Shown: piece by piece, positions 23,030-31,452 of the stretch
How positions within the stretch are numbered: position 1 is the stretch's first letter
Layout: every line of letters starts with the position of its first letter
DNA from: Moorena sp. SS36440bin_2
GTDB lineage: Bacteria > Cyanobacteriota > Cyanobacteriia > Cyanobacteriales > Coleofasciculaceae
DNA length: 32,532 bases
Direction: 5' to 3'
NCBI GenBank assembly: GCA_011524395.1
Contig: WTKN01000061.1
Span: 1 to 32,532, forward strand
Translations under genes and position numbers: made by a program
The notes under the pieces: generated by a model
Told to the model about the DNA's origin: nothing
What the model saw: only the letters and a program-made list of their open reading frames with translations
The model's database searches: none

Positions 23030-23057
23030 GTATTAATTCAAATTTTTTTCACGGCGA

Positions 23058-23237
23058 CTCAAGTCGCTACGGGCTTTCATCCCGGAGACGAAACCTTAAA
23101 ATAAGGCAGCCTTAATCATGGAGGCGCGCTTGACCAGTAATTAAATTCGCGCGATTGTCGCGCCTCAAAGTTTTAACCCTTTTACCCATAGCCGACCAAC
23201 CATAAAGGCTGCCCCAGCGATGGATTGCTCGCTGGGG
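23058..23237 (+). other. Structured intergenic segment with nested inverted repeats
   Basis: GGCAGCCTT (23105-23113) pairs with AAGGCTGCC (23205-23213); inside it GAGGCGCG (23121-23128) pairs with CGCGCCTC (23159-23166). Immediately after, CCCCAGCGA (23212-23220) pairs with TCGCTGGGG (23229-23237), a perfect 9-bp stem with an 8-base loop. The outer stem and the last hairpin overlap by two bases, so they may be alternatives. No gene is seen in 23031-23415. It may be a structured RNA, a leader of the next gene or debris of the IS left end. Confidence 0.45.
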
Positions 23238-23415
23238 TAACTTCTGACCCGGTTAAAAAACACGGGGCTTTCAGCCTTAGGAGTTCTGTAAACAAAGTGG
23301 CGTTGCTGAATCATTCCATTATTAAACAACGCCCCTCCAACAACCGCCCTACCCCCACAAGTTAAGGAAACTTACAGAATCCTGCCAAATTAAAAAATCT
23401 GAGCTTTAATCAAAA

Positions 23416-26400
23416 ATGGAAGCTCTAAGAGGAAAATCTAGGCACGCCATGGGTAGGGTAATTAAAACAGCCATAGGGTTATTACTGGGATTATCTCTGA
23501 TCCTAGGAATAATAAGCTGTGATAGCGCTAAACTAACGTCAGGGTTTCAACCCTTACCAGCAGTTGCTCCCCTACCGATGCCTCAAATCCCAGAGTGGAT
23601 TGAGCAAATTAGTCCCATCGGCATGGCTGAGCCCCTTTCCCAGATTCGGATTCGCTTCAAAGACCCCCTGATTCCCGTTGAACGCTTGGGAAGTCCAAAT
23701 CAGCGGGAAATATTACAGAAATTTGAAATCATACCCCCTATCCCTGGGCAATTTCGTTTCTTAACCCCACGGATGGTAGGATTCCAAGCCGACCAAGCTC
23801 TGCCTCTAGCCACTCGTGTCCAAGTTACCCTCAAAGCTGGATTAGCTGACCTAAACAATCATAGTCTAGAACAAGACTTAGCCTGGACCTTCAATACTGC
23901 CCGGATCCAGTTAACCAATTTGCCAGCAACTCAGCGGAATCCAGAAGCGGAACCAGAACCGATTCCTCTGGAACCTAAGTTAGAGTTTACCTCCAATACC
24001 CAATTGGATATCGCTTCAGTAAACGAGCACTTGACCATGACACCGAAAGGTCAGACTCAGAGTGTCAAGCTAGATGTAGCCCTTAAAGAACAAGAGGATG
24101 TTTCCTCAGAGTATAGGCAACCCGCTCAGGAATTTAACCCCTCCTTGCGGCCATGGATTTATACGATCACCCCTAAGCAACCCCTAACTAAAGCTACCGA
24201 TTACAAATTAGCCTTTGCCCCTGGTGTGCGTCCCGCTCGCGGCAATATCGCGACCGAAACCCCTTTCGTTAGTCAAGTCAAAACCTTTGACCCGTTGACC
24301 TATCAGGAAACTACATTTTATGGACAACCAGAGGCGGGAGGCGCTTATGGACGGTTTGTCAAAGGGGCAGCTCGGTTGGAATTTAATAATGGTTTGCTGG
24401 CCGCTTCCGCCATGGAGAATATTACGGTTGAGCCTGCTCCCAAGGAAGCTCCCAAATTGGTGCAAGCTTATGATGGCAATCGATTCGTTAATCTAAATCC
24501 TTGGGCATTAGAACCGGAAACTACCTATACCGTTACTCTCGGTGCTAATCTCAGTGACCAATTTGGGCAAACCTTGGGTGAACCTGTAACCTTTAAGTAC
24601 GAAACAGGGGATTTAGCAGGGGATATCTGGGCTCCCTCGGATTTGCATATCTTTCCCTCTACCCTAAAAAGCAATTCCGAGTCCCTACAGTTGAATATTT
24701 CTACGGTCAATTTACCGCAACCGGAGTATAAAGCGGCTTATCGCATCGTTCAACCTACTGACTTGGTCTATAAAGATTCCGCTTATCCCAGTGGCAAGAG
24801 CAATGATTTATTACCGAACCCAAGTCAATGGGAGCGTTTCCGGGTAGCAGGAAAGAAAAATAAAACCACTAATATCGCGGTTTCCCTGAGGAAACGACTA
24901 GGAGGTCCAACGGGAATGTTGGCCTATGGGGTGCAAGGGAAAGCCAATCGCTATCAGGATGGGAATGGAAACGAAAAGTGGTGGGAACCAACCTTTTATG
25001 GGATGGTGCAGCTGACCAATTTGGGAGTGTTTGCGCAATGGTTTCCTGATTCGGGTTTGGTGCAAGTCAATCATCTGTCTGATGGATCACCAGCAGCAGC
25101 AACGGTAGAGATATATAAGTCTGAGCTGAATGCTTCCTATCGAGGCTCACCAAAACCTTGTGCGATCGCAAAAACTGACAGAACTGGCACCATTGCCCTA
25201 AACAGCCAGGCTCTTCGGCAATGTATGAATGGGGCAACGCGCTTCACTAAAGGCCCGCAATTACTGGTAATAGCTAAAGAAGGCAAAGACTGGGCATTTA
25301 CTCGAACCAATGAATATAGTGGGTATTATGGCTACGGGATTTATTCAGACTGGGACAATGGCAAACCCAAATCCCGAGGCACTATTTTCTCAGACCGACA
25401 GCTTTACCAACCAGGAGAAAAGGCTTGGTTCACCGCAGCAGCTTATTATCTCGAAAAAGATAACCTCACCCAAGACAAAAATGCATCTTATCAGGTCACG
25501 CTGGTAGAACCCAATGGTAAGAAGACAGACTTAGGCACTAAGACAACCAATGAATTTGGTACCTTCTCCCTAGAATTACCCCTGAAAGAGAATCAACCCC
25601 TAGGTTTCTATACCGTTGAAGCCAGGGGAAGCAATGGCAGAGAAATCTCAGGTGGTTTCCGAGTAGCTGAGTTTAATCCTCCTAACTTTAAAGTTGACCT
25701 GACCCTTGCTCAAAAATTTGCTAACATGGGCGAGAAGGTGGACGCTAATGTCCAAGGAAATTATTGGTTTGGTTCAAATGTAGATGGGGGCAAGGTGGCT
25801 TATTACGTCACTCGAACCCCCGTCTACTTTACTCCAGAAGGATGGGAAGAGTTTTCCTTTGGTCAGCAGTGGTTTTGGCCCCAAGAAAGACCGCAAGTTA
25901 TCAGTGATGTCCTGCAAACTAATCTAATCTTAAGTGAGTCTGGGGAAAGTAGTCTAACTATTCCGGTGACGAAAGACCTGCCCTATCCCATGACTTACCG
26001 GGTAGATGCCCAAGTTACCGATGTCTCGAATCTGTCGGTATCCGATTCTAAAACATTTACAGCTTTACCTAGCGATAAACTAATTGGATTAAAAGGGGAT
26101 TGGGTGGCGGATGCCGGAAAACCATTCCCTGTAGAAGTGATTGTTACTGACCCCACCGGTAAATTAATTAAAGGACAATCAGTACGCCTGGAACTGCAAG
26201 AGATGAAATATAGCAGTGTCACCCAGGTCTTGGCAGGGAGTCAGCGAGAAAAGAATCAGGTAGAATACAAAACCGTAAAAGAGGTAACTGTCCGTTCCGG
26301 TAGTAGTCCGAAATCCATTAAGCTCACTCCTCCCTCATCCGGTTCTTATCGAATTCGCGCTAATTTTGCTAAGGCTAAAAATGACTTAGCAGCAACAGAC

Positions 26401-29238
26401 TTACAAATTTGGGCAACCGGTGGAAACTCAGTGTACTGGGGGTCTCGCTATGATAACTCTCGCCTGGATATCAAACTAGACAAGGATAGCTATAAGCCTG
26501 GGGAAACAGCCACAGCCTTGATTCAATCTCCCTATGCCGAAGGGGAATTGTATTTCGCAGTAGTTCGGAACAATACCCTCTATCGCAAAGTAGTGAAAGT
26601 TAAAGGGGGTGCGCCAGAGATTAAGTTCAAAGTCACTCCCGAGATGGTACCTAATGCAGCAGTAGAAGCAGTAGTAGTGCGCCAAGGTAAACCCCTATCC
26701 CAAGTTGAGCCGGGGAGTGTAGAAAATCTGGTGCGGATTGGTTTTGCTCCCTTTAATACCAGCTTGGATGATAACTATCTCAAGGTAACAGAGACATTGC
26801 AGTCTAAGTCCATTGAACCTGGTGCTAAGCAAACAGTGGAATTAGCATTGCAAGATTCTAAGGGTAAACCAGTAAAGGGACAGTTGACCGTGATGGTTGT
26901 CAATGAAGCTATCTTGCAACTGAGTGGCTACCAACTACCGGATTTAGTAGAGACCGTGTATGCTCAGCAAGATATTTCCACTCGCTTCAGTGATAACCGT
27001 CCTAAGGTGGTGCTAGAAAACCTAGCGATGTCAATGATGCGAAAAGGCTGGGGCTATGGTGGAGGAAAGTCTTCTGGCGCAGCTAGTACTCGGATTCGCA
27101 CGGAATTCAAACCCTTAGCCTACTACAATGGTTCACTGGTAACAGATGCCAATGGTAAAGCAAGGGTAACCTTTAAACTACCAGATAACTTAACCACTTG
27201 GCGGGTGATGGCAGTAGCAACGGATGGCAACCTACACTTTGGTAATGGCCAGGCTACCTTTATGACCACCAAGCGGCTGATGGCTAATCCCGTATTACCT
27301 CAATTTGCTCGTCCAGGCGATCGCTTTAAAGCTGGTATATCGCTAATTAATAATACTGGGCAAACGGGAGATTTACAGATTAATGGACAACTGACCGGTG
27401 CCGTTCAGTTTGATGATGGTAAAGGCCCGACGCTGAATCAAAAAACCTCAGCCAAGACCGGAACCAGTGGTTATCGTTTTCCGATGGTAGCCAATAACTT
27501 GGGTAAAGCTAAAGTCAAGTTTACGACTAAGCTCAATGGTAATCAGGATGGGTTTGAAGTACCCTTAGCTGTTAAACCCGTTGACATTACTGAGCAAGTG
27601 GTGGAATCGGGAGTAACCAGGAATCAAGTAAAAATCCCGGTGAATATAGCTAGTAACGTAGTACCTGACGCGGGAGGGTTAGAGATTTCCCTGGCGAGTA
27701 CTCTGATTCCTGAAATTACTGCTCCGGCTAAGCAAGTGTTGGATAACGAAGACTTACCCTTCTTAGAACCGGTAGCAAGTAAATTAGCGATCGCATCCAA
27801 TTTGGAAATACTCGGCAAACAATATGGTCAGACCTTTGCTGAGTTTAACCCTAGCCAACAAGGCACTGAGGCTATCAAACAGTTACAAAAACTCCAGCGA
27901 CCAGATGGTGGCTTTGCCAGATGGCCCGGACAAAAATCCTCAGACCCCTTCATCTCTCCCTATGCTGCTACTGCTCTAGCTCGGGCTAAAGCAGCAGGAT
28001 TATCAGTAGATGCTGGGATGGTGAGCCGTCTCCAGAACTACTTGCAGAAAATATTGGCAAATCCTGGTCAGTATGATTATTGCAAGAGCGTAGTGTGTAA
28101 GAGTAAGGTGCGATTAGAAGCACTGATGGGCTTAGCAGAACTCGGTCAGACCCGCAGTGACTTCCTAGGATACCTTTATGAACAGAGCAGTAACTTCGAC
28201 CGGGTCACTCAGATTAAATTAGCCCGTTACTTACTACAGTTTCCTCAGTGGCGGAGCCAAGCCCAAACTCTAGTCAATCAGTTTCAGGAAAGCATCTATC
28301 AAACTGGGCGTTCAGCTCGGATAAACTTACCCCAAAGCTGGCGTTGGTTGGATTCCTCTACTACTGCACAAGCTCAAGCCTTGCGCCTATTTATTGCCCA
28401 AAAGAGCTCAGCCGAGGTTCGCAGTAAACTATTACAAGGGTTATTAGAGTTACGGCGAGACGGCACTTGGCAAACTACCTACGATAATGCCCAAGCCTTG
28501 AGTGCCTTAGTAGACTATAGTCGATTACAGCCTACACCCCCCAGCTTTGGCGCAACGGTGCAACTAGCTGGGAAAAAACTTGGCTCAGCCCAGTTCCAGG
28601 GGTATCAGAAACCTAGTCAATCGATTCAGGTTACTATGGATAAGTTACCCCGAGGTCGCCATGACCTAATTCTCAAGAAATCTGGTGCAGGGACTCTACA
28701 CTACTTAACCAGCTATCGTTATCGCTTACAAGGCAATCAAGCCGGTCGGTTTAATGGATTACGAGTAAACAAAACCATACGTCCCGCTAATCAGGAAAAG
28801 GTGTTGCGAAAGATTGGACTGTATGCTCTCAAAGACCCATTAACAGTACCAGCGGGACAAGTGTTTGATATTGGCGTGGAGATAATTACCGATCATCCAG
28901 TGGATCATGTGGTGATCGAAGATCTCTTACCAGCTGGGTTGGAAGCAGTTGATACTAGTTTCCAAACTGCTACTCCTTACTTCCAAACTAGTTTCCAAAC
29001 TGCTACTCCTTACTTCCCAGCTCAACAGGATAGCTGGCAAATCGATTATCAGAAAATTCATCGCGATCGCATTGTGGCTTATGCCGATCGATTAGAAGCT
29101 GGTGTCTATAATTTGCATTATCTAGTGCGCTCAGTTACACCAGGAACCTATTTATGGCCCCCTGCCCAAGCACACCTCAACTATGCCCCAGAAGAATTTG
29201 GCAGGTCGGCTTCCTCTACCTTAGTGATTAGTGATTAA
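23416..29238 (+). CDS. Alpha-2-macroglobulin-like lipoprotein, thioester motif not seen
   Basis: 1,940-residue envelope protein. After a short basic N-terminus comes a lipoprotein signal ('AIGLLLGLSLILGIISC') with lipobox IISC, so Cys36 would be acylated. An MG2-type segment is near residue 659 ('SDRQLYQPGEKAWFTAAAYY'), a bait-region-like MG domain near 1020 ('DKDSYKPGETATALIQSPY'), and the central alpha-2-macroglobulin domain near 1230 ('LVTDANGKARVTFKLPDNLT' 'TWRVMAVATDG'). The thioester-domain helices follow from about 1440. Where family members have CxEQ, this protein has 'DNEDLPFLEPVASKLAIA', so it cannot form the covalent trap there. It thus resembles the YfaS-type rather than the YfhM-type bacterial family. 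No PBP1C (pbpC) gene, the usual partner, is adjacent. It probably traps proteases in the periplasm by shape change. Confidence 0.9.
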   Translation: MEALRGKSRHAMGRVIKTAIGLLLGLSLILGIISCDSAKLTSGFQPLPAVAPLPMPQIPEWIEQISPIGMAEPLSQIRIRFKDPLIPVERLGSPNQREILQKFEIIPPIPGQFRFLTPRMVGFQADQALPLATRVQVTLKAGLADLNNHSLEQDLAWTFNTARIQLTNLPATQRNPEAEPEPIPLEPKLEFTSNTQLDIASVNEHLTMTPKGQTQSVKLDVALKEQEDVSSEYRQPAQEFNPSLRPWIYTITPKQPLTKATDYKLAFAPGVRPARGNIATETPFVSQVKTFDPLTYQETTFYGQPEAGGAYGRFVKGAARLEFNNGLLAASAMENITVEPAPKEAPKLVQAYDGNRFVNLNPWALEPETTYTVTLGANLSDQFGQTLGEPVTFKYETGDLAGDIWAPSDLHIFPSTLKSNSESLQLNISTVNLPQPEYKAAYRIVQPTDLVYKDSAYPSGKSNDLLPNPSQWERFRVAGKKNKTTNIAVSLRKRLGGPTGMLAYGVQGKANRYQDGNGNEKWWEPTFYGMVQLTNLGVFAQWFPDSGLVQVNHLSDGSPAAATVEIYKSELNASYRGSPKPCAIAKTDRTGTIALNSQALRQCMNGATRFTKGPQLLVIAKEGKDWAFTRTNEYSGYYGYGIYSDWDNGKPKSRGTIFSDRQLYQPGEKAWFTAAAYYLEKDNLTQDKNASYQVTLVEPNGKKTDLGTKTTNEFGTFSLELPLKENQPLGFYTVEARGSNGREISGGFRVAEFNPPNFKVDLTLAQKFANMGEKVDANVQGNYWFGSNVDGGKVAYYVTRTPVYFTPEGWEEFSFGQQWFWPQERPQVISDVLQTNLILSESGESSLTIPVTKDLPYPMTYRVDAQVTDVSNLSVSDSKTFTALPSDKLIGLKGDWVADAGKPFPVEVIVTDPTGKLIKGQSVRLELQEMKYSSVTQVLAGSQREKNQVEYKTVKEVTVRSGSSPKSIKLTPPSSGSYRIRANFAKAKNDLAATDLQIWATGGNSVYWGSRYDNSRLDIKLDKDSYKPGETATALIQSPYAEGELYFAVVRNNTLYRKVVKVKGGAPEIKFKVTPEMVPNAAVEAVVVRQGKPLSQVEPGSVENLVRIGFAPFNTSLDDNYLKVTETLQSKSIEPGAKQTVELALQDSKGKPVKGQLTVMVVNEAILQLSGYQLPDLVETVYAQQDISTRFSDNRPKVVLENLAMSMMRKGWGYGGGKSSGAASTRIRTEFKPLAYYNGSLVTDANGKARVTFKLPDNLTTWRVMAVATDGNLHFGNGQATFMTTKRLMANPVLPQFARPGDRFKAGISLINNTGQTGDLQINGQLTGAVQFDDGKGPTLNQKTSAKTGTSGYRFPMVANNLGKAKVKFTTKLNGNQDGFEVPLAVKPVDITEQVVESGVTRNQVKIPVNIASNVVPDAGGLEISLASTLIPEITAPAKQVLDNEDLPFLEPVASKLAIASNLEILGKQYGQTFAEFNPSQQGTEAIKQLQKLQRPDGGFARWPGQKSSDPFISPYAATALARAKAAGLSVDAGMVSRLQNYLQKILANPGQYDYCKSVVCKSKVRLEALMGLAELGQTRSDFLGYLYEQSSNFDRVTQIKLARYLLQFPQWRSQAQTLVNQFQESIYQTGRSARINLPQSWRWLDSSTTAQAQALRLFIAQKSSAEVRSKLLQGLLELRRDGTWQTTYDNAQALSALVDYSRLQPTPPSFGATVQLAGKKLGSAQFQGYQKPSQSIQVTMDKLPRGRHDLILKKSGAGTLHYLTSYRYRLQGNQAGRFNGLRVNKTIRPANQEKVLRKIGLYALKDPLTVPAGQVFDIGVEIITDHPVDHVVIEDLLPAGLEAVDTSFQTATPYFQTSFQTATPYFPAQQDSWQIDYQKIHRDRIVAYADRLEAGVYNLHYLVRSVTPGTYLWPPAQAHLNYAPEEFGRSASSTLVISD
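28954..29019 (+). repeat. 33-bp in-frame tandem duplication
   Basis: ACTAGTTTCCAAACTGCTAC... is repeated exactly once at 33-bp spacing, adding 11 residues (SFQTATPYFQT) near the C-terminus of the macroglobulin-like protein. The lack of divergence in the repeated block indicates a recent event. Confidence 0.9.
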
Positions 29239-29277
29239 TGATTAATTATTAGTTAATTATTAATTGTTAATTGCTAA
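29217..29277. repeat. GATTAGT/GATTAAT/TAATTAT heptamer array
   Basis: A run of degenerate AT-rich 7-mers overlaps the last codons and stop of the macroglobulin-like gene and fills the start of the gap to the next gene. Confidence 0.7.
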
Positions 29278-29418
29278 TTACCATTTTGCTTTTGCCTTAA
29301 ATTGACAACTTAATACTTATTGAATACCCTTTTAAAGTTGATGGTACTAAATCCATATCCGAATCAAAAACCGAATCCCAATAAAAAACCATATGTCCGC
29401 CCCTTGGAGGTCAAGCTA

Positions 29419-30231
29419 ATGTTAGAGTTTAATAAAACTTCACCTATCGACATCGATAAAGAAAATTCTACAAAAAATAATAATCATGAAACCATTGAAA
29501 CCGTTGTGAAAACGGACAATCAGGAAACTAAGCCCATAGGCTTAACTCAGCCAAAATTTTGGTCGAAGCCACTGATTGGACATATCGCCATAACTTCTGT
29601 ATTGGTTTTACTGATTACTGTAGGAGTTATCTTTCTGTATTCCTTAGGTAACTACCAAACCCAAAAGTGGTTGTTACCTCCAACAGAAACAGTTGCTTAT
29701 ACTGAAACCATCCCTGATGCGGCTCCCCTTGAACAAGAAAGAATTGGTGACCAAATCCAAGAAATCCAAGCCCGAGACCAAAGACATTTTAAAATGATGA
29801 CATTCTTCTACAACAATTACTATATGTCTAAGTTAATGACCTATGGTACAGCAATTGTAGCAGGAATTTGTTTACTCTTTATTATTCGGTCAGGTTGGAA
29901 TAGTACTCACCCTTATGTGATTAATATCTTCGTAGTGGTTTCAGCATCAGCTATTCTGTTTGGAAATCTTCCGGGATTATTCCGGTATGAGGACAGTATT
30001 GTCAATAACAAACAGTTATACCTGAACTATGCGTCTCTTCATAATGAGGTAAGTAGCTACTTGGTCACAGGTCAAGATATCGATGGCAATCCTAGAGAAA
30101 TGAAATACTTTATTAATCACATTGATAAGGAATTAAGTCGATTAAATCGACTACCAATTGGGTTTGAGAGAACTCCACTATTAAATTATCCCACTTTATA
30201 TAGCAGCTCTCAATTTGATAACGGACTTTAG
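29419..30231 (+). CDS. Three-helix membrane protein of unknown function
   Basis: I do not recognise this protein with certainty. Start ATG at 29419 is preferred over the longer frame from 29320, because GGAGG lies 8 bp upstream (29406-29410) and the longer N-terminus is a low-complexity Asn/Pro/Lys stretch. The 270 residues have a polar N-terminus, one TM helix (about 53-76), a 60-residue loop with a helical 'ERIGDQIQEIQARDQRH' stretch, a TM pair (about 140-157 and 166-184) and a charged C-terminal domain. The TM pair followed by 'NNKQLYLNYASLHNEVSSYL' is reminiscent of SLATT-type proteins, but this is weak. It follows the macroglobulin-like gene by 180 bp in the same direction and could be co-transcribed. 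Confidence 0.65.
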   Translation: MLEFNKTSPIDIDKENSTKNNNHETIETVVKTDNQETKPIGLTQPKFWSKPLIGHIAITSVLVLLITVGVIFLYSLGNYQTQKWLLPPTETVAYTETIPDAAPLEQERIGDQIQEIQARDQRHFKMMTFFYNNYYMSKLMTYGTAIVAGICLLFIIRSGWNSTHPYVINIFVVVSASAILFGNLPGLFRYEDSIVNNKQLYLNYASLHNEVSSYLVTGQDIDGNPREMKYFINHIDKELSRLNRLPIGFERTPLLNYPTLYSSSQFDNGL

Positions 30232-30256
30232 TCCTGGGTTATAGGGAGTAGGGATG

Positions 30257-30318
30257 CAGCGATGATCCAGTGAGGTAGTTTGCTCATGGGGGGACTCTCA
30301 TGAGCAACTGCATCAAGA
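30257..30318 (+). mobile_element. Diverged dispersed palindromic element (copy F)
   Basis: Has the CAGCGATG head and the CTGCATCAAGA tail of copy B, but a different left arm and a length of 62 bp. TTGCTCATG and CATGAGCAA form a 9-bp inner stem. It lies in the convergent gap 30232-30474, which has no gene. Confidence 0.65.
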
Positions 30319-30474
30319 CTACGATTGTACAATCAACGAGGCTAAAAGCTAGGTCGATTATATAGTCTGCGTTTTCCCTTATTTCCTTACCCCCTCAGGC
30401 TTGATCGATGAAGATTCTAAGACGAACAATGAGCAATGTATTGTTGAGACTTCTGCTCAGAATAATTAATTAAT

Positions 30475-30837
30475 TCAAGTTATGGGCAGATGAATAATTT
30501 GGTCTTGATATTCCTGCTCATCAGAACATTGTGCAATTATAATTAACTCTTCAATATTTTGACCAATGCTCAAATTGGAGTTTAAGATAAAAATTCCTGG
30601 GACATGATGACTTTGGGAAATGTGGTCAGTTAAATGTACGGGCATAGACCTACGGTTATTGGTTACCAAAATAAAGTTATAATCCTCGCACCATAACAGA
30701 ATTTCCGGGTCTAGTGTACTGAGGCTTGGAGTACCGATTTCCCCAACTGCGCGAATCACTAAATCAGGGCATTTGCGTCGGATTTGAGTTGGGTAAGCTG
30801 GGTCAACATTCTCATCCATTAGATACTTCAGTGCCAT
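30475..30837 (-). CDS. DUF5615-family PIN-like protein (probable toxin)
   Basis: 120-residue protein with the PIN/Mut7-C-like layout: 'KYLMDENVDPAYP' contributes the first acidic residues (Asp8, Glu9), 'EILLWCEDYNFILVTNNRRS' the central acid and Asn, and 'HVPGIFILN' the last strand. DUF5615 proteins are regularly encoded directly after DUF433 proteins and are considered toxin-antitoxin-like, with predicted RNase activity; this is family knowledge, not shown here. Its start overlaps the end of the upstream DUF433 gene by 26 bp, indicating translational coupling. Confidence 0.85.
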   Translation of the reverse strand: MALKYLMDENVDPAYPTQIRRKCPDLVIRAVGEIGTPSLSTLDPEILLWCEDYNFILVTNNRRSMPVHLTDHISQSHHVPGIFILNSNLSIGQNIEELIIIAQCSDEQEYQDQIIHLPIT

Positions 30838-31165
30838 TGGCTTTCAACTGGGCTTGTCTTTCTGCTTTGATTTTCCGGAGTCGAGCTACTGCAGGATGAG
30901 GATTTAAGGCTTGAGCTTTACGCTGTTGATGTCCCCACTCTAGCCAGTCAGCAATGTATTGACTTACTGTGTCTTTGTTCTGTAGGTAATAAAGAATTGT
31001 GGCATAGACCTCTTCCAAGGTCAGAGTTGAGTAGATTTTCGCAATTTCTTCAGCAGTACGCCCTTTAAATAAATACTCGTATAACACCGTTTCAATCCCA
31101 ATCCGATGACCTTTTATCCGAATGTCATCACGAGCCAAAAAGTTGAAATACTCTTCTAGTTGCAT
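30812..31165 (-). CDS. DUF433-family protein (probable antitoxin)
   Basis: 117 residues. The core 'RIKGHRIGIETVLYEYLFKG' followed by 'RTAEEIAKIYSTLTLEEVYATILYYLQNK' is the DUF433 HTH-like domain (about 15-68). The remaining tail is basic ('HQQRKAQALNPHPAVARLRK') and may bind DNA or the partner. It is the first gene of a two-gene operon with the DUF5615 protein, the usual antitoxin-toxin order, and so likely represses its own promoter in the AT-rich spacer upstream. Confidence 0.85.
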   Translation of the reverse strand: MQLEEYFNFLARDDIRIKGHRIGIETVLYEYLFKGRTAEEIAKIYSTLTLEEVYATILYYLQNKDTVSQYIADWLEWGHQQRKAQALNPHPAVARLRKIKAERQAQLKANGTEVSNG

Positions 31166-31452
31166 AATGAATTTGATTGCGATAGTCTTTTAAAAGAAAA
31201 TAAAATGTAATCAAGCTAGATAAAATATTTACCTGATTCCCAGCAAACCATAACACATGATTATCTCTGTTTGCGATCGCAAAAGTTATACTAGCAATAG
31301 TATTATAAAAATATTATATTAGAATAATTATACTAGCAGAGTTAAAAGCCATATAGGCCATATAAGTCCTACTAAAGTCAGTATCATCGGTAGTGTTATA
31401 AAAGTATCCCAATCAGGGATAGAGTTGCTGTTTCCGTGGTCAGTTTAGTCTG
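31166..31452. other. AT-rich divergent promoter spacer
   Basis: No gene. TTATACTAGCA occurs twice (about 31287 and 31327) around AT-rich palindromic sequence, and one HIP1 site is at 31273. It separates the DUF433/DUF5615 operon from the divergent hydrolase gene, so it should contain both promoters and possibly the antitoxin operator. Confidence 0.5.

Larger units (their letters stand above)
21647..23030 (-). mobile_element. tnpB-only IS200/IS605-type element
   Basis: CTTGACACT at 21647-21655 and AGTGTCAAG at 23022-23030 form 9-bp inverted ends around tnpB, giving a 1.38-kb unit. Next to the left-hand end in these coordinates (the right end of the element) is a hairpin, CCCCG/CGGGG with an inner CGC/GCG (21656-21678), as at the right end of such elements. 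No tnpA (Y1 transposase) or serine recombinase is present, so movement would need help in trans. Exact ends are inferred, because IS200/605 elements do not require terminal inverted repeats. Confidence 0.65.

Noticed and set aside
1235-30318. The 52-bp palindromes as ordinary transcription terminators
   Set aside because: They lack T-runs, lie inside genes in three cases, and their removal restores reading frames in two, which fits insertions better.
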